Part shown: positions 19,331 through 30,224 of the stretch, in pieces
How the letters are laid out: every line of letters starts with the position of its first letter
Numbering within the stretch: position 1 is the stretch's first letter
NCBI RefSeq assembly: GCF_001307765.1
Contig: NZ_LKBA01000023.1
Location: forward strand, 62,001 to 126,000
Reading direction: 5' to 3'
Length of the DNA stretch: 64,000 bases
Source of the DNA: Aliiroseovarius crassostreae
GTDB taxonomy: Bacteria > Pseudomonadota > Alphaproteobacteria > Rhodobacterales > Rhodobacteraceae
Notes under the pieces: model-generated
The model's input: the letters and a program-made list of their open reading frames with translations, nothing else
What the model was told of the DNA's origin: nothing
Databases searched by the model: none
Program-made: the position numbers and the translations under genes

Positions 19331-20731
19331 TTATGCATTCAGCTTGCCCGGCAGGGCGTTGGCCCAGGCGCTGATGGTGCCGGCACCCAGACAGACCACC
19401 ATATCACCGGGTTTCGCCTCATCCCGGACCAGGTCAATCAGATCCTCTTCGCAGGAAATCGCACGGGCGTGGCGGTGGCCGTGACGCACGAGGCCCGCCA
19501 CCAGATCGTCACGGGATGCACCTACAATCGGCTCTTCACCCGCGGCAAATACATCCGCAATACCAACCACATCCGCTTCGTTGAAACAGGCGCAGAAATC
19601 TTCGAACAGATCATGAAGCCGCGTGTAGCGGTGCGGTTGATGCACCGCGATGACCCGCCCTTCGCTGGCCTGACGGGCCGCTTTCAGGACGGCGGCGATT
19701 TCCACCGGATGGTGGCCGTAATCGTCGATAATGGTGACCCCGTTCACCTCTCCTACCTTGGTAAAGCGGCGGTTCACGCCCCCAAAAGCCGCGAGGGCTG
19801 CGCGGATTTCATCTCGCTTCATGCCCAGATGGCGGGCCACGGCCACGGCGGACAGGGCGTTTGACACGTTATGATCGCCGGGCATCGGCAGGGTGCAGCC
19901 TTCGATCCGGCTACCTTCGGAATGCAGTTCGATGTCGAAATGCGCAATGCCACCTTTGTAATGCAGGTTCACGGCCCGCACATCTGCCTGCGCGTTGAAC
20001 CCATAGGTCACAACCCGGCGGTCGGTGACTTTGCCCACCAGCGCCTGCACCTCGGGGTGATCGGTGCAACAGACGGCCAGCCCGTAAAACGGGATGTTCG
20101 AGACGAAATCAAGGAAGCCTTGGCGCAGCGTGTCAAAGTCGCCCCAATGCTCCATATGCTCCGGGTCGATATTGGTGACGATGGCGATGGTTGCGGGCAG
20201 GCGGTTGAAGGTCCCGTCACTTTCATCAGCCTCAACCACCATCCATTCGCCCTGCCCCATGCGGGCGTTGGATCCATAGGCATGGATGATGCCGCCATTG
20301 ATCACCGTGGGGTCGATATGGCCATGAACCAGAAGCTCGGCCACCATGGTGGTGGTGGTGGTTTTGCCGTGGGTTCCGGCCACCGCAATATTGGATTTCA
20401 GGCGCATCAGCTCGGCCAGCATTTCAGCCCGGCGCACCACCGGCAGGCCACGGGCACGGGCGGTATCCAGTTCGGGATTGCCCGGTTTGATGGCCGAGGA
20501 AATCACCACAACTTCGGCATGTTCCAGATTTTCAGCTTTCTGTCCGATAAAGACCTCAGCCCCCAGATCCTCCAGCCGCTTGGTAATCTTGGTTGATTTC
20601 AGGTCCGACCCCTGCACCCGATAACCATGGTTGAGCAAGACCTCGGCAATGCCCGACATGCCGATACCGCCGATACCGACAAAGTGAATTGCACCCATTT
20701 CGGTGGGCAGTTTGGTAGCGGCTGCGTTCAT
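19331..20731 (-). CDS. murC: UDP-N-acetylmuramate--L-alanine ligase MurC
   Basis: MurC adds L-alanine to UDP-MurNAc using ATP. The 466-residue product begins with the Rossmann-like [17 protein letters not shown], has the Mur ligase P-loop [11 protein letters not shown] near residue 120, [11 protein letters not shown] in the central domain and [10 protein letters not shown] in the C-terminal domain. Its start codon overlaps the murG stop (ATGA at 20728-20731), so murG and murC are probably translated together. Confidence 0.97.
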   Translation of the reverse strand: MNAAATKLPTEMGAIHFVGIGGIGMSGIAEVLLNHGYRVQGSDLKSTKITKRLEDLGAEVFIGQKAENLEHAEVVVISSAIKPGNPELDTARARGLPVVRRAEMLAELMRLKSNIAVAGTHGKTTTTTMVAELLVHGHIDPTVINGGIIHAYGSNARMGQGEWMVVEADESDGTFNRLPATIAIVTNIDPEHMEHWGDFDTLRQGFLDFVSNIPFYGLAVCCTDHPEVQALVGKVTDRRVVTYGFNAQADVRAVNLHYKGGIAHFDIELHSEGSRIEGCTLPMPGDHNVSNALSAVAVARHLGMKRDEIRAALAAFGGVNRRFTKVGEVNGVTIIDDYGHHPVEIAAVLKAARQASEGRVIAVHQPHRYTRLHDLFEDFCACFNEADVVGIADVFAAGEEPIVGASRDDLVAGLVRHGHRHARAISCEEDLIDLVRDEAKPGDMVVCLGAGTISAWANALPGKLNA

Positions 20732-21828
20732 TGTGTTTGTCCTGTAAGCGTTTCAACCAGCGCAACAAGGCGCGCGGTGGCATCAGGAATTCCCTGCGAA
20801 AGCGCGGCGCGCGCCATTTGGCTGGCGCCCTCGGGGTGTTCCAATACATTGGCAATCTGGACCGACAGAAGACCCGGATCCAGTTTGCTTTCGGGAATGA
20901 GGATCGCCGCCTGCGCATCCACCAGCCCGCGCGCATTGGCAGTCTGGTGATCTTCGGTTGCATGGGGATAGGGGATCAGGATCGACGGGCGCCCGATGAC
21001 CGAAATATCCGCTACCGAGGAGGCGCCGGCCCGGCTGATCACAAGCTGCGCTTCGGACATGCGGCGGGGAATATCGGTGAAGAACGGCTGCACATCGGCG
21101 CGGATGCCATGTTCGTTATAAAAGGCGACCACTCGGTCATGATCTTCGTCCCGCGCCTGATGGCTGACCGAGACATGCCGGAGCAGGTGCCCCGGCAAGG
21201 CGGCAATCGCAGCCGGGACAGTGTCCGACAATGCCCGCGCGCCCTGACTTCCGCCCATGACCAGGATCGATATCGGGTAATCACCAGGCGCGATATAAGG
21301 CGCGCCTGCGCGTTCCAGAACCGCAGCACGCACCGGGTTTCCCGTGTGCTCCGCCCCTGCCCCTTCGGGTAATGCGGTGGGCCATGTGCCGCAGGCAACC
21401 ACATCCACCCGGGTGGCAAAGCGTTTGTTCACCCGCCCGAGAACACCGTTCTGTTCATGGATCATCCGAGGCAGGCCCAGCATCCAGGCCGCCCCGATCG
21501 CGGGAATGGAGGGATAGCCGCCAAAGCCCACCACGGCCGCAGGGCGATCGCGCCGCAGACGCAGGGCCATGGACAGAACACCCCCGGCAATTTTCAACGG
21601 CACCAGTGCTTTTGCCACGACACCGCCACGCGCAAATGTGGCCGAGCTGACCTCCTCCACCTCAACAACATGGGGAAATCCGCCTGTATAGCGGGCACCG
21701 CGGGCGTCCGTGGACAGCTTTACCCGCCATCCCTTGCGCAACATGGCTTCAGCCAGGGCCTGCGCGGGAAACATATGCCCCCCGGTCCCTCCGGCAGCGA
21801 TCACAAGAAGAGGTTGCGTGTCTGACAT
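20728..21828 (-). CDS. murG: Undecaprenyl-PP-MurNAc-pentapeptide GlcNAc transferase MurG
   Basis: MurG is the peripheral GT28 glycosyltransferase that makes lipid II from lipid I. The ATG at 21828 gives 366 residues and lies 13 bases after the ftsW stop; GAGCAGG precedes it. Motifs include the G-loop [17 protein letters not shown] at the N terminus, [11 protein letters not shown], and the C-terminal donor-binding [12 protein letters not shown] and [11 protein letters not shown]. Substrate is delivered by MraY, whose gene lies outside the window. Confidence 0.96.
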   Translation of the reverse strand: MSDTQPLLVIAAGGTGGHMFPAQALAEAMLRKGWRVKLSTDARGARYTGGFPHVVEVEEVSSATFARGGVVAKALVPLKIAGGVLSMALRLRRDRPAAVVGFGGYPSIPAIGAAWMLGLPRMIHEQNGVLGRVNKRFATRVDVVACGTWPTALPEGAGAEHTGNPVRAAVLERAGAPYIAPGDYPISILVMGGSQGARALSDTVPAAIAALPGHLLRHVSVSHQARDEDHDRVVAFYNEHGIRADVQPFFTDIPRRMSEAQLVISRAGASSVADISVIGRPSILIPYPHATEDHQTANARGLVDAQAAILIPESKLDPGLLSVQIANVLEHPEGASQMARAALSQGIPDATARLVALVETLTGQTQ

Positions 21829-21841
21829 GTTTTCGGCCTGC

Positions 21842-23005
21842 TCAGTGACGGTGGTTAAAGACATCCTGCATCCGGCCCTGCGGCCGTGTGCGGGTGAAAG
21901 CCAGGAGCATACCCAAAGCCACGCCGCCTGCAATAAGCGAGGATCCGCCGTAGCTCACGAAGGGCAAAGTCATGCCTTTGGCCGGAAGAAGGCGCACTGC
22001 GACCCCCATATTGATCAGCGCCTGAACCCCGAAGATCGAGGCCAGCCCAGCCCCCGCCAGTCGGATGAACGTATCACGTTCCTGAATAAGCCGCATAAAG
22101 CTGCGCACCACGATGGTGGCGTAAAGCGCGATAATAACCAGCACCAGAAGAAGGCCGTATTCCTCGGCCGCGACCGCGATGATGAAATCTGTATGGGCAT
22201 CAGGCAGGGACCATTTCACCTGCCCCTCACCCACGCCCACACCAAAGAACCCACCTTCGCGGATGGCATTGGTGGCATAGCCCAGCTGGGTGGTCGGATC
22301 GACCTCCGGGTTCAGGAAACCATCGATGCGGCGGGCAACATGTTCGGAGTTGTTATAAGCAACACTCATGCCCAGCACGGTCACCCCCACCAGGGAAACC
22401 AGCACCAGAATGGGCGCACCGGCGAGGAAATACATCACCCCCCAGGCAAAGGCGATCAGCGCGGCCTGGCCATAATCCGGTTGGGTGACCAGAAAGGCGA
22501 CAATCACCATCAATAGCCCCAGTGACATTGCTCGTCCCGGCGGTCCGTTCAATTCGTAACTGGCGGCCATCAGCCAGGCGGCCACGATCACGAAACCGGG
22601 CTTGAGAAACTCGGACGGCTGCACCGAGGCAAAGCCCAGCGAATACCAGCGCACCGCCCCTTTGCCGAAATCCGTGCCCAGCACCGGCAACATCATCACT
22701 GCAACCATGGCAAAAGCAAACCCGATCACCCCCAGACGGCGCACCATTGTCGGGCTCATCATCGTGGTGGCGAACATCGCAACCAGCGCCATGGCTCCGA
22801 ACACCAATTGCCGTTCGACATAGTGGAAATTGTCCAGCCCGTTGCGCTCAGCCAGCGGCGGAGACGCGGCCAGCCCCAACAGGATACCCAGACCAAACAG
22901 CACCAGAACACAGGTCACGGACCACCGATCCACTGTCCGCCACCAACGGGGAAGAATTGGATCGCCATCCCGCTTCGGGATCGCACCATATACCATTTCA
23001 GTCAT
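21842..23005 (-). CDS. ftsW: Peptidoglycan glycosyltransferase FtsW
   Basis: FtsW is the SEDS-family polymerase that works with FtsI at the septum. The 387-residue protein has about ten hydrophobic helices and family motifs [18 protein letters not shown] and, near the C terminus, [16 protein letters not shown]. It is the most upstream gene of the dcw segment in this window and is preceded by a 199-base gap before the unrelated EamA transporter gene, so the operon 5' part (murD, mraY and others) is not contiguous here. Confidence 0.96.
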   Translation of the reverse strand: MTEMVYGAIPKRDGDPILPRWWRTVDRWSVTCVLVLFGLGILLGLAASPPLAERNGLDNFHYVERQLVFGAMALVAMFATTMMSPTMVRRLGVIGFAFAMVAVMMLPVLGTDFGKGAVRWYSLGFASVQPSEFLKPGFVIVAAWLMAASYELNGPPGRAMSLGLLMVIVAFLVTQPDYGQAALIAFAWGVMYFLAGAPILVLVSLVGVTVLGMSVAYNNSEHVARRIDGFLNPEVDPTTQLGYATNAIREGGFFGVGVGEGQVKWSLPDAHTDFIIAVAAEEYGLLLVLVIIALYATIVVRSFMRLIQERDTFIRLAGAGLASIFGVQALINMGVAVRLLPAKGMTLPFVSYGGSSLIAGGVALGMLLAFTRTRPQGRMQDVFNHRH

Positions 23006-23204
23006 GATCGCCGCCTGTCACTGCTTTAAAAACCGCTCGTTCTCTTTTGATTTCCCCGGGTTTTCATTGACTTCAGGCTCTGCGGCCCAACCGGAGACCC
23101 CCATCTTCCTGCGGGGGATTGTGAAAATCATAGCGCAGATTTCCCTTTGATGCCAGCACTTTATCTGGCTTTCACCATGCCATGCGCAAAGATCCGCGCG
23201 CGGT

Positions 23205-24107
23205 TCAGGACAGGGTAGAGCCGCGAACCTGTGCTTCGCGCCACAAGATCACCCCACCTGCCACAATCACGACCCCCGCGCCGATCAGGGTCTGCAGACT
23301 GGGCAGTTCCGAAAAGAACAGATAGCCAAACAGGATCGCAAAGATCATCGACGAATAGTCAAAAGGCGCAATCGTCGATGCATCCGCATATTTATAAGCG
23401 GTGGTCAAAAGCGCCTGCCCCACGGCTCCAAGACATCCCGCACCAAACAGAACGGCCCATTGCGGGCCAGTGGGCCAGTGCCAGCCGAAGGGAAGCGTCA
23501 AAAGCGCCGCCGCCGATGCGGTCAAAGCCGCATAGAGAACAACCGTCGACGGATGATCCCGCCCAACAAGGCGACGCACGAGGATCTTGGCAGCTGCCAT
23601 GAAACAGGCCGCGCCCAGGGCCAGCATCGCCCCCAGGCTGCGCTGCGCTGCGGCCTCATCGCTGGCGCCTACCACCCCGCCCAGCTGGGGCCAGAGGATC
23701 ACCAGCACGCCGATCAGCCCCGCCACCACTGCACTCACCCGAATAAGCCGCACCCGCTCTTTCAAAAAGATCACCGCAAAAATTGTGGTCAGGATCGGGG
23801 CAAAGAAGAAAAGCGCCGTGGCTTCGGGCAGGGGCAAGTAGGAGATGGCGGCAAAGGTCAGGCTCATTGCGCAGGCCCCCATCAGGCCCCGCATCAGATT
23901 GCCGCGCAGGTTTTCCGTCTTCAACACAACATGCAGCCGCCCCTGCCCTCCGATCCAGACAAGCAGAAAGGGGATCGACAGAAACGCGCGGAAAAACACA
24001 ACTTCGGTCGGCGGCAGCGCCCCCTCCAGCGTCTTGATCAGGCTTTGCATCGACAGGATGAAACCCACGGAGGCGAGTTTAAGAAAAAGGCCAAAACCTT
24101 GTGACAT
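23205..24107 (-). CDS. EamA (DMT) family transporter
   Basis: A 300-residue inner-membrane protein of the drug/metabolite transporter superfamily with about ten helices arranged as two EamA repeats, roughly residues 8-140 and 155-290. The first repeat includes ATALFFFAPILTTIFAVIFLKERV and the second APFDYSSMIFAILFGYLFFSE, both split by hydrophobic stretches typical of the fold. The substrate cannot be read from sequence; relatives export amino acids or other metabolites. The gene is isolated between ftsW and pntB. Confidence 0.85.
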   Translation of the reverse strand: MSQGFGLFLKLASVGFILSMQSLIKTLEGALPPTEVVFFRAFLSIPFLLVWIGGQGRLHVVLKTENLRGNLMRGLMGACAMSLTFAAISYLPLPEATALFFFAPILTTIFAVIFLKERVRLIRVSAVVAGLIGVLVILWPQLGGVVGASDEAAAQRSLGAMLALGAACFMAAAKILVRRLVGRDHPSTVVLYAALTASAAALLTLPFGWHWPTGPQWAVLFGAGCLGAVGQALLTTAYKYADASTIAPFDYSSMIFAILFGYLFFSELPSLQTLIGAGVVIVAGGVILWREAQVRGSTLS

Positions 24108-24224
24108 ATGTTTGCCTAAAGCTGTTTGGGTGGTTGGCGTGTCTCATCACGAAGATACCCATCAACCTGACCTCAATTGCCTTAGCGCCCGTTCTGGCTC
24201 CGGGCAAGGCCTTTGAAATGCGAA

Positions 24225-24244
24225 CGGGCGCCCGAAGGCGCCCG
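24225..24244 (-). terminator. Very stable UUCG-loop hairpin downstream of pntB
   Basis: Read on the minus strand, an 8-bp perfect GC stem (CGGGCGCC / GGCGCCCG) closes a TTCG tetraloop about 40 bases after the pntB stop. No proper T-run follows. It is probably a terminator or 3' stabiliser of the pntAB transcript. Confidence 0.55.
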
Positions 24245-24283
24245 CTGCATTGACTTCATAGCCTGTGCTTATTTCAGGACCGG

Positions 24284-25717
24284 TCAGGAAATCATCGTCA
24301 GCAGCGTGTCCAGAGACTGCTTTGCATCGCCATAGAACATGCGGGTGTTTTCCTTGAAGAACAGCGGGTTCTCGATGCCGGAATACCCGGTGCCCTGCCC
24401 GCGTTTCGAGACAAACACCTGTTTGGCTTTCCAGCATTCCAGAACCGGCATCCCGGCGATCGGGCTGTTCGGATCTTCCTGGGCGGCCGGGTTCACGATG
24501 TCGTTTGACCCGATCACGATGGCCACATCCGTTTCCGGGAAGTCATCATTGATCTCGTCCATTTCCAGCACGATGTCATAAGGCACTTTGGCCTCTGCCA
24601 AGAGCACGTTCATATGCCCGGGCAGACGACCCGCAACCGGGTGAATGGCAAAACGTACATTCTTGCCCTTGGCGCGCAAGCGACGTGTCAGTTCCGCCAC
24701 GTTCTGCTGGGCTTGCGCCACAGCCATACCGTAGCCGGGAATGATCACAACGCTGTCGGCATCTTCAAGTGCTGCAGCCACGCCGTCTGCGTCGATGGCG
24801 ATCTGTTCGCCCTCAATCTCCATCGCCGGACCGGTGGTGCCACCGAAACCGCCCAGGATCACGCTGATGAACGACCGGTTCATGGCCTTACACATGATGT
24901 AGGACAGGATCGCACCGGACGACCCCACCAGCGCGCCAACCACGATCAGAAGGTCATTGCCCAGCGAGAAGCCGATTGCGGCAGCCGCCCAGCCCGAGTA
25001 GCTGTTCAGCATCGACACAACCACCGGCATGTCCGCACCACCGATCCCCATGATCAGGTGATAGCCGATGAAGAAGGCCGCCAGCGTCATGATGATCAGC
25101 GGCAGGATGCCACCGGAATTGAAATACCAGACAAGACAGACCAGTGACAGGATCGCAGCCCCAGCATTGAGTGCATGTCCACCGGGCAGCTTTTCAGCGG
25201 CCGAGGAGACTTTGCCCGCCAGCTTGCCATAGGCAATCACAGATCCCGTAAAGGTCACGGCCCCGATGAAGACCCCCAGAAACAGCTCAACCCGCAGGAT
25301 GTTCTGTTCAACGATGTCCTTCTTGGCAATGAGGGCCGCAAACCCTTCGAGGCCTTTCTTGGCGGCCTCCTCCATGCCCAGCACATTGACCAGTTCGATA
25401 TGCGCATTGAAGCCCACAAACACTGCGGCCAGCCCCACCAGAGAGTGCATCGCGGCCACAAGCTGCGGCATCTCGGTCATCTGCACGCGCTGTGCCACAT
25501 AGGTGCCGATCACGCCGCCAATGGCGATCAGGATGATCGACAGCCACCAAAAGCCCGCTCCGGGACCGATAAGCGTGGCAAACACCGCCAGCGCCATGCC
25601 GACAATACCATACCAAACCGCGCGTTTTGCGCTTTCCTGCCCCGACAGACCGCCAAGGGAGAGGATGAACAGAACTGCTGCAACAACATATGCAGCCGTG
25701 GTGAAACCAAATTCCAT
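24284..25717 (-). CDS. pntB: NAD(P) transhydrogenase subunit beta PntB
   Basis: PntB carries most of the membrane helices and the NADP(H)-binding domain III of the proton-translocating transhydrogenase, which makes NADPH from NADH at the expense of the proton gradient. The 477-residue product has about eight or nine helices in the first 270 residues and a soluble C-terminal domain with [34 protein letters not shown] and [15 protein letters not shown], the NADP-site motifs. It starts 13 bases after the pntA stop. A thermostable hairpin follows. Confidence 0.96.
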   Translation of the reverse strand: MEFGFTTAAYVVAAVLFILSLGGLSGQESAKRAVWYGIVGMALAVFATLIGPGAGFWWLSIILIAIGGVIGTYVAQRVQMTEMPQLVAAMHSLVGLAAVFVGFNAHIELVNVLGMEEAAKKGLEGFAALIAKKDIVEQNILRVELFLGVFIGAVTFTGSVIAYGKLAGKVSSAAEKLPGGHALNAGAAILSLVCLVWYFNSGGILPLIIMTLAAFFIGYHLIMGIGGADMPVVVSMLNSYSGWAAAAIGFSLGNDLLIVVGALVGSSGAILSYIMCKAMNRSFISVILGGFGGTTGPAMEIEGEQIAIDADGVAAALEDADSVVIIPGYGMAVAQAQQNVAELTRRLRAKGKNVRFAIHPVAGRLPGHMNVLLAEAKVPYDIVLEMDEINDDFPETDVAIVIGSNDIVNPAAQEDPNSPIAGMPVLECWKAKQVFVSKRGQGTGYSGIENPLFFKENTRMFYGDAKQSLDTLLTMIS

Positions 25718-25730
25718 GATCCCTACCCCC

Positions 25731-27302
25731 TTAAGATTTCTGGAACATGGCGAGCATGCGCCGTGTCACAAGGAAGCCGCCGAAAATGTTGATCCCGGCC
25801 ATGAAGACCGAAAGCGCGGCAAGGATGACCACCAGGGCCGAGCTTGTGCCGATCTGCATCAGCGCCCCCAGGATGATGATCGACGAGATCGCATTGGTCA
25901 CCGCCATCAGCGGTGTGTGCAGCGAATGCGCCACATTCCAGATCACCTGGAAGCCCACGAACACGGCCAGAACAAACACGATGAAGTGCTGCATGAAGCT
26001 GGCCGGTGCCACGAGGCCAACCCCGAGGAGGAGCGCGCCACCAATGGCCAGAAGCGTGACTTGATTTTTGGTTTGCTGTTTGAATTCAGCAACTTCCAGC
26101 ACCCTCTTCTCTTCCGGTGTCAACTCTGGAACCACCTCTTTCGGCTTGGCGGCAATCGCCTGCACCTTGGGCGGCGGTGGCGGGAAGGTGATCTCACCCT
26201 CAAAGGTCACGGTTGCACCGCGGATCACGTCATCTTCCATGTTGTGGTTGATCTGCCCGTCCTTTTCGGGGGTCAGGTCGGCCATCATGTGGCGGATGTT
26301 GTTGGCGTAAAGCGATGAGGCTTGCGTGGCCATGCGCGAGGGGAAATCGGTATAGCCGACGATTGTCACACCATTGTCGGTGACAATCTTCTCGTCCATC
26401 ACGGTGCCTTCGGCATTGCCGCCCTTCTCGGCTGCAAGGTCAACGATCACCGAGCCGGGTTTCATCGCCTTGATCATGTCCTCAAGCCACAGCTTGGGCG
26501 CTTCGCGGTTCGGAATGAGCGCGGTGGTGATCACGATGTCCACCTCGGGCGCCAGTTCGCGGAACTTGGCAAGTTGCGCTTCGCGGAACTCGGGGCTCGA
26601 CACCGATGCATAGCCACCGGAGGCCGCACCATCCTGCTGTTCTTCTTCGAAATCGAGATAGACGAACTCCGCCCCCATCGATTCAACCTGTTCGGCCACT
26701 TCCGGGCGAACGTCGAACGCATAGGTGATTGCCCCCAACGAGGTCGAGGTGCCGATTGCGGCCAGACCAGCCACACCGGCACCCACAACCAGAACCTTGG
26801 CGGGCGGAACCTTACCGGCTGCGGTCACCTGACCGGTGAAGAAACGGCCAAAGTTGTTACCCGCCTCGATCACCGCGCGATAGCCTGCGATATTCGCCAT
26901 GGACGACAGCGCGTCCATTTTCTGGGCACGCGAAATACGTGGCACCATCTCCATCGCAATCACATTGGCGCCAGATTTTTTCGCCTTTTCCATCCCATCT
27001 TCGTTTCCGCCGGGATTAAAGAAGGAGATCAGCGTCTTGTCCTTGGTAAGACGCTTCAGTTCCGTATCATTCGGCTGGCGCACTTTTGCGATGATATCGG
27101 CCTCTTTCCAAAGGCTTGCCGCGGTTTTGACAATCTCTACACCAGCCTCCCTGTAAAGCTCATCCGAAAACCCGGCAGCGAGCCCTGCCTTGGTTTCAAT
27201 CAGGCATTCATAGCCAAGCTTCTGCAGCATCCTGGCGCTTTCAGGGGTCATCGCGACCCGATTTTCGCCTTCAAATATTTCCTTGGGAACACCAATCTTC
27301 AC
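25731..27302 (-). CDS. pntA: NAD(P) transhydrogenase subunit alpha PntA
   Basis: PntA binds NAD(H) and supplies the remaining membrane helices of the transhydrogenase. The 523-residue protein is the fused form: alanine-dehydrogenase-like N-terminal and NAD-binding domains ([15 protein letters not shown] around residue 170, [14 protein letters not shown] after it), a charged and proline-rich linker near residues 375-410, then about four helices at the C terminus. Many alphaproteobacteria split this subunit into two genes, so the fusion is a useful lineage marker. It is transcribed before pntB. Confidence 0.95.
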   Translation of the reverse strand: MKIGVPKEIFEGENRVAMTPESARMLQKLGYECLIETKAGLAAGFSDELYREAGVEIVKTAASLWKEADIIAKVRQPNDTELKRLTKDKTLISFFNPGGNEDGMEKAKKSGANVIAMEMVPRISRAQKMDALSSMANIAGYRAVIEAGNNFGRFFTGQVTAAGKVPPAKVLVVGAGVAGLAAIGTSTSLGAITYAFDVRPEVAEQVESMGAEFVYLDFEEEQQDGAASGGYASVSSPEFREAQLAKFRELAPEVDIVITTALIPNREAPKLWLEDMIKAMKPGSVIVDLAAEKGGNAEGTVMDEKIVTDNGVTIVGYTDFPSRMATQASSLYANNIRHMMADLTPEKDGQINHNMEDDVIRGATVTFEGEITFPPPPPKVQAIAAKPKEVVPELTPEEKRVLEVAEFKQQTKNQVTLLAIGGALLLGVGLVAPASFMQHFIVFVLAVFVGFQVIWNVAHSLHTPLMAVTNAISSIIILGALMQIGTSSALVVILAALSVFMAGINIFGGFLVTRRMLAMFQKS

Positions 27303-27469
27303 GTGTCTTTTCCTCTTCTCCCATCTTAGGGATGGCCCACCGGTCCATGCCGCCAGACATCCCTAGTTATTCATGCAATCTACGCTGTAATCTTGGCAAA
27401 GATACGCAGACGCAGCGTAACATCCTAACGTTTTTTGCCGCGCTGCGACAATTTTGTTTCAAAAACCTA

Positions 27470-27916
27470 TCAGATCCAGCGGCGAACCTTTCTGCTCCAC
27501 TCCTCAAATTCAGCCCCGTAAAGCGCCCGCAACCCAGCCTCTTCCCCTTCAATAAATCGTTTATTTATCAAAAAGATAAACAGGGGAACAAAGAGGATGG
27601 CAGGGGCGATGTTCCACCACAGAACTGCCCCCAGCAACACCAGCGCATCCCCCAGATAGATCGGGTTACGAGAGAAACGGTAGATGCCGCGCTGCAGAAA
27701 TGCGGTCGGGGTCGCGCGTGGCATGATGGTTGTGCGCGCGCGAAGAAACTCCCACATCGCGCACAGCATCAAACCAATCCCAAACATGATGAACACCGCC
27801 CCCAGTTCCGGGAGTGCCAATGGGCCAAACCCGACCTCCGGCACAGCAAGATGCAACGCATAGGTCCCGGCCAGCAGGCCCAACAACCACACGGGCGGGA
27901 GATCAAGCAGTTGCAT
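27470..27916 (-). CDS. Isoprenylcysteine carboxyl methyltransferase-like membrane protein
   Basis: A small (about 148 residues) membrane protein of the ICMT/phospholipid-methyltransferase-like superfamily. It has three or four hydrophobic helices and the conserved SAM-binding element GIYRFSRNPIYLG, followed by a C-terminal acidic-basic segment (EGEEAGLRALYG...EFEEW) seen in the family. Bacterial members methylate unknown, probably lipid, substrates. The start is uncertain: ATG at 27916 (MQLLDLPP) is favoured because similarity begins there, but ATGs at 27964 and 27982 are open. It is not part of an evident operon. Confidence 0.75.
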   Translation of the reverse strand: MQLLDLPPVWLLGLLAGTYALHLAVPEVGFGPLALPELGAVFIMFGIGLMLCAMWEFLRARTTIMPRATPTAFLQRGIYRFSRNPIYLGDALVLLGAVLWWNIAPAILFVPLFIFLINKRFIEGEEAGLRALYGAEFEEWSRKVRRWI

Positions 27917-28043
27917 CGTACATTTCACGACTCTTTTCAGCGAATTTCCGACCATTAGTAACATTTCCGAAAGGTTTAGCAATCGCTTCTGTTCGTCCCC
28001 CCTCTCCGGCGCGCGCCAATGCGTTGCTTTTCCCTTCGGAGGT

Positions 28044-28955
28044 TTAACTGCGGGGAGCGATAAAGGTCCCGTTTCTGAGGTCAGACATGGCCTGGCGAAG
28101 CTCGTCTTTGGTGTTCATCACAATCGGGCCGTGCCAGGCCACCGGCTCGCGGATCGGCGCCCCCGCCACCAGAAGAAACCGCAGCCCGTCAGGACCAGCC
28201 TGCACCCGGACCTCATCACCTGCGCCGAACCGGACCACGGTACGATTTCCGGACAGATCCCGGATATTCACCTCACGCCCCCCCACTTCCTTTTCAAGCA
28301 GAACCCCTTGGGGGGCAGCGGCATCTGCGAAAGCTCCGGCCCCCTCAAACACATAGGCAAAGGCCTGACGGCGGGTATCAATAGGCAGGGATTTCGTGAC
28401 ACCGGCGGGGATGGACACATCAAGGTAAAGCGGGTCAGCGGCGATCCCGTCTACCGGGCCAGTGCGCCCCCAGAACCCGCCCACAACAACCCGCACCACT
28501 GTGCCATCATCTTCTTCGATCACCGGGATTTCGGCGGCGGGCACGTCCTGATAATTGGGGGTGGTCATTTTCAGCTCTCTGGGAAGATTGGCCCACAGCT
28601 GAAACCCATGCATCTGCCCTTGCGGGTTGGCGCTCGGCATTTCCTGGTGCATGATGCCCGACCCGGCTGTCATCCATTGGATGTCACCCGCCCCGAGGCG
28701 TCCCTTGTTGCCCAGGCTGTCTTCGTGTTCGACCTCTCCCGCCAGCACATAGGTGATGGTCTCAATGCCGCGATGGGGGTGCCAGGGGAAACCCTGCCCG
28801 TAAAGCGCAGGATCATCCGAACGGAAATCGTCAAAGAGCAGAAACGGGTCAAAGGATTTTGGATCATGAAACCCAAAAGCCCGATGCAGATGAACGCCTG
28901 CGCCTTCTAGCGTAGGCTGGGCGATATTTTGGGACAGAACAGGACGAAGTGACAT
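28044..28955 (-). CDS. Pirin family protein
   Basis: A bicupin of the pirin family, 303 residues from the ATG at 28955, which has a perfect GGAGG ten bases upstream. The N-terminal cupin carries the metal-ligand motifs FPWHPHRGIETITYV, HEDSLGN and GSGIMHQE. Some bacterial pirins oxidise quercetin; others act as regulators or redox sensors, so no reaction can be assigned here. The C-terminal cupin is more diverged. The gene is flanked by unrelated units and probably monocistronic. Confidence 0.9.
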   Translation of the reverse strand: MSLRPVLSQNIAQPTLEGAGVHLHRAFGFHDPKSFDPFLLFDDFRSDDPALYGQGFPWHPHRGIETITYVLAGEVEHEDSLGNKGRLGAGDIQWMTAGSGIMHQEMPSANPQGQMHGFQLWANLPRELKMTTPNYQDVPAAEIPVIEEDDGTVVRVVVGGFWGRTGPVDGIAADPLYLDVSIPAGVTKSLPIDTRRQAFAYVFEGAGAFADAAAPQGVLLEKEVGGREVNIRDLSGNRTVVRFGAGDEVRVQAGPDGLRFLLVAGAPIREPVAWHGPIVMNTKDELRQAMSDLRNGTFIAPRS

Positions 28956-29075
28956 GGAAACCTCCTTGATCAGGCTGTGTCCATGATATGGGGTGGCCCG
29001 GCCACTTCGCAATTGCGCACAAATGCTCACCTCGAAAACAGAAAAGCACAGATCCCGGCCTTGCTGATGGCCCGC

Positions 29076-29669
29076 TTATGGGTTGCAGTTTTCGTTCTCA
29101 AAACAGATCTTGGGTCCGTTCCGGGGCTTTGTCACAACCAGATCCGTCATGTTGCGTGAGAAGATGCCAGTCCAGTCCCCCGAAAAAATCGGCAGATAAA
29201 CTACGTTTGTTTCCACAATCACCAGAAACTCACCCAGATACATCAACGGGATCGCCTCTCTGTAACGTTCCTGAATGTCAGTTGTCGTCAGTTCCGGCAC
29301 ACTTGCGGCAGGATAAGATTTGGACCAGACCTTTCTCAGAACCCGGCTTTCTTTGCCGCAGGCGGAAAGACATTTAACCTCGGTCACCCTGATCCAGGCC
29401 CCCGGGTTGTTGTTTGTCAGATAGCGAAACAGCTTGTGATAGCCCTGCAAATCCGCTTCGGTCACATTGTCATCACGCGAAATCAGATCGGAAATGGCGT
29501 AGTTTGCTTTCAGGGACAGGCTTTTTTCACGAAAGACATCAAAAAAGGTAAAGCCAATCATGAAGACGGTGAACACAAGCGGGATGAGGATGACGGATTC
29601 AACCGTAATCGAGCCATCATGCCGCGCCAGAAAAGACCGCAGGTGATATTGAACCGGTTTTTTCATCAT
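29076..29669 (-). CDS. TadE-like pilus assembly / pseudopilin-type protein
   Basis: A 197-residue protein with a basic N terminus, then a single hydrophobic segment containing GSITVESVILIPLVFTVF, the TadE-type signature in which a glutamate follows a small cluster of polar residues. The remainder is predicted periplasmic and includes cysteine pairs (CLSAC, and CFENENC at the end). It overlaps the upstream TadE-like gene by four bases. TadE-family proteins are minor pilins of Flp pilus systems; here no cpaE, tadA or tadB is visible, so the assembly machine, if used, is encoded elsewhere. Confidence 0.75.
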   Translation of the reverse strand: MMKKPVQYHLRSFLARHDGSITVESVILIPLVFTVFMIGFTFFDVFREKSLSLKANYAISDLISRDDNVTEADLQGYHKLFRYLTNNNPGAWIRVTEVKCLSACGKESRVLRKVWSKSYPAASVPELTTTDIQERYREAIPLMYLGEFLVIVETNVVYLPIFSGDWTGIFSRNMTDLVVTKPRNGPKICFENENCNP

Positions 29670-30199
29670 TTCGGCTCCGCAACGTAAGTGGACCAAGACG
29701 ACATGACCGACCCACCCGACGCATCCCGCGGCAAGTCCAGAACGAAGGGGGTTGGTGCAAAGAACGGGTCCATCACCAGGCAGGCCCGCACCAGGGTTGG
29801 CACCTTGTCAGTGCCCGGGGCAAACCGCAGATCCGCCGGATCAACCCCATTCACACGGTCACGGCAGGCGATCTTGCCCGTGGGCAGGGTCCAGGAACTG
29901 TCAAGGGCGCGCACGTCAATTGACAGATCGGTTGTGCAGGTGGGGAAATAGATCATTTCGCTGCACATTCTGCGCTTCATCTCTTCAGGTGTCGCCGGCA
30001 GCATGGTTCCGAGGCGCAAAGACCGGATGCTCAGATCCAGCGCACGTTCCAAAAGAACGGTGCGAAAGGTGAAAAACCCGATTTCGAACGCGGTAAAGAA
30101 AATTGTCATGAACAACGGGAAAAAGATCACGAACTCAATGGTCGCGTTGCCGTTTTCCCGCTTCAGCCGCCGTTTCAAACCTTTGCACCAAGCCATCAT
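29666..30199 (-). CDS. TadE family protein
   Basis: A 177-residue TadE-family protein. After a basic cytoplasmic segment (KGLKRRLKREN) comes the signature GNATIEFVIFFPLFMTIFFT, containing the conserved glutamate, which forms the membrane helix. The rest is a periplasmic domain with cysteines at CSEMIYFPTC and two later positions. GGGAGAG lies just upstream of two adjacent ATGs (30199 and 30196). The gene begins 26 bases after the TadG-like gene and overlaps the next TadE-like gene as ATGA, so the three form an operon. Confidence 0.82.
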   Translation of the reverse strand: MMAWCKGLKRRLKRENGNATIEFVIFFPLFMTIFFTAFEIGFFTFRTVLLERALDLSIRSLRLGTMLPATPEEMKRRMCSEMIYFPTCTTDLSIDVRALDSSWTLPTGKIACRDRVNGVDPADLRFAPGTDKVPTLVRACLVMDPFFAPTPFVLDLPRDASGGSVMSSWSTYVAEPK

Positions 30200-30224
30200 C
30201 ACTCTCCCGAAACCTTCACCCGGA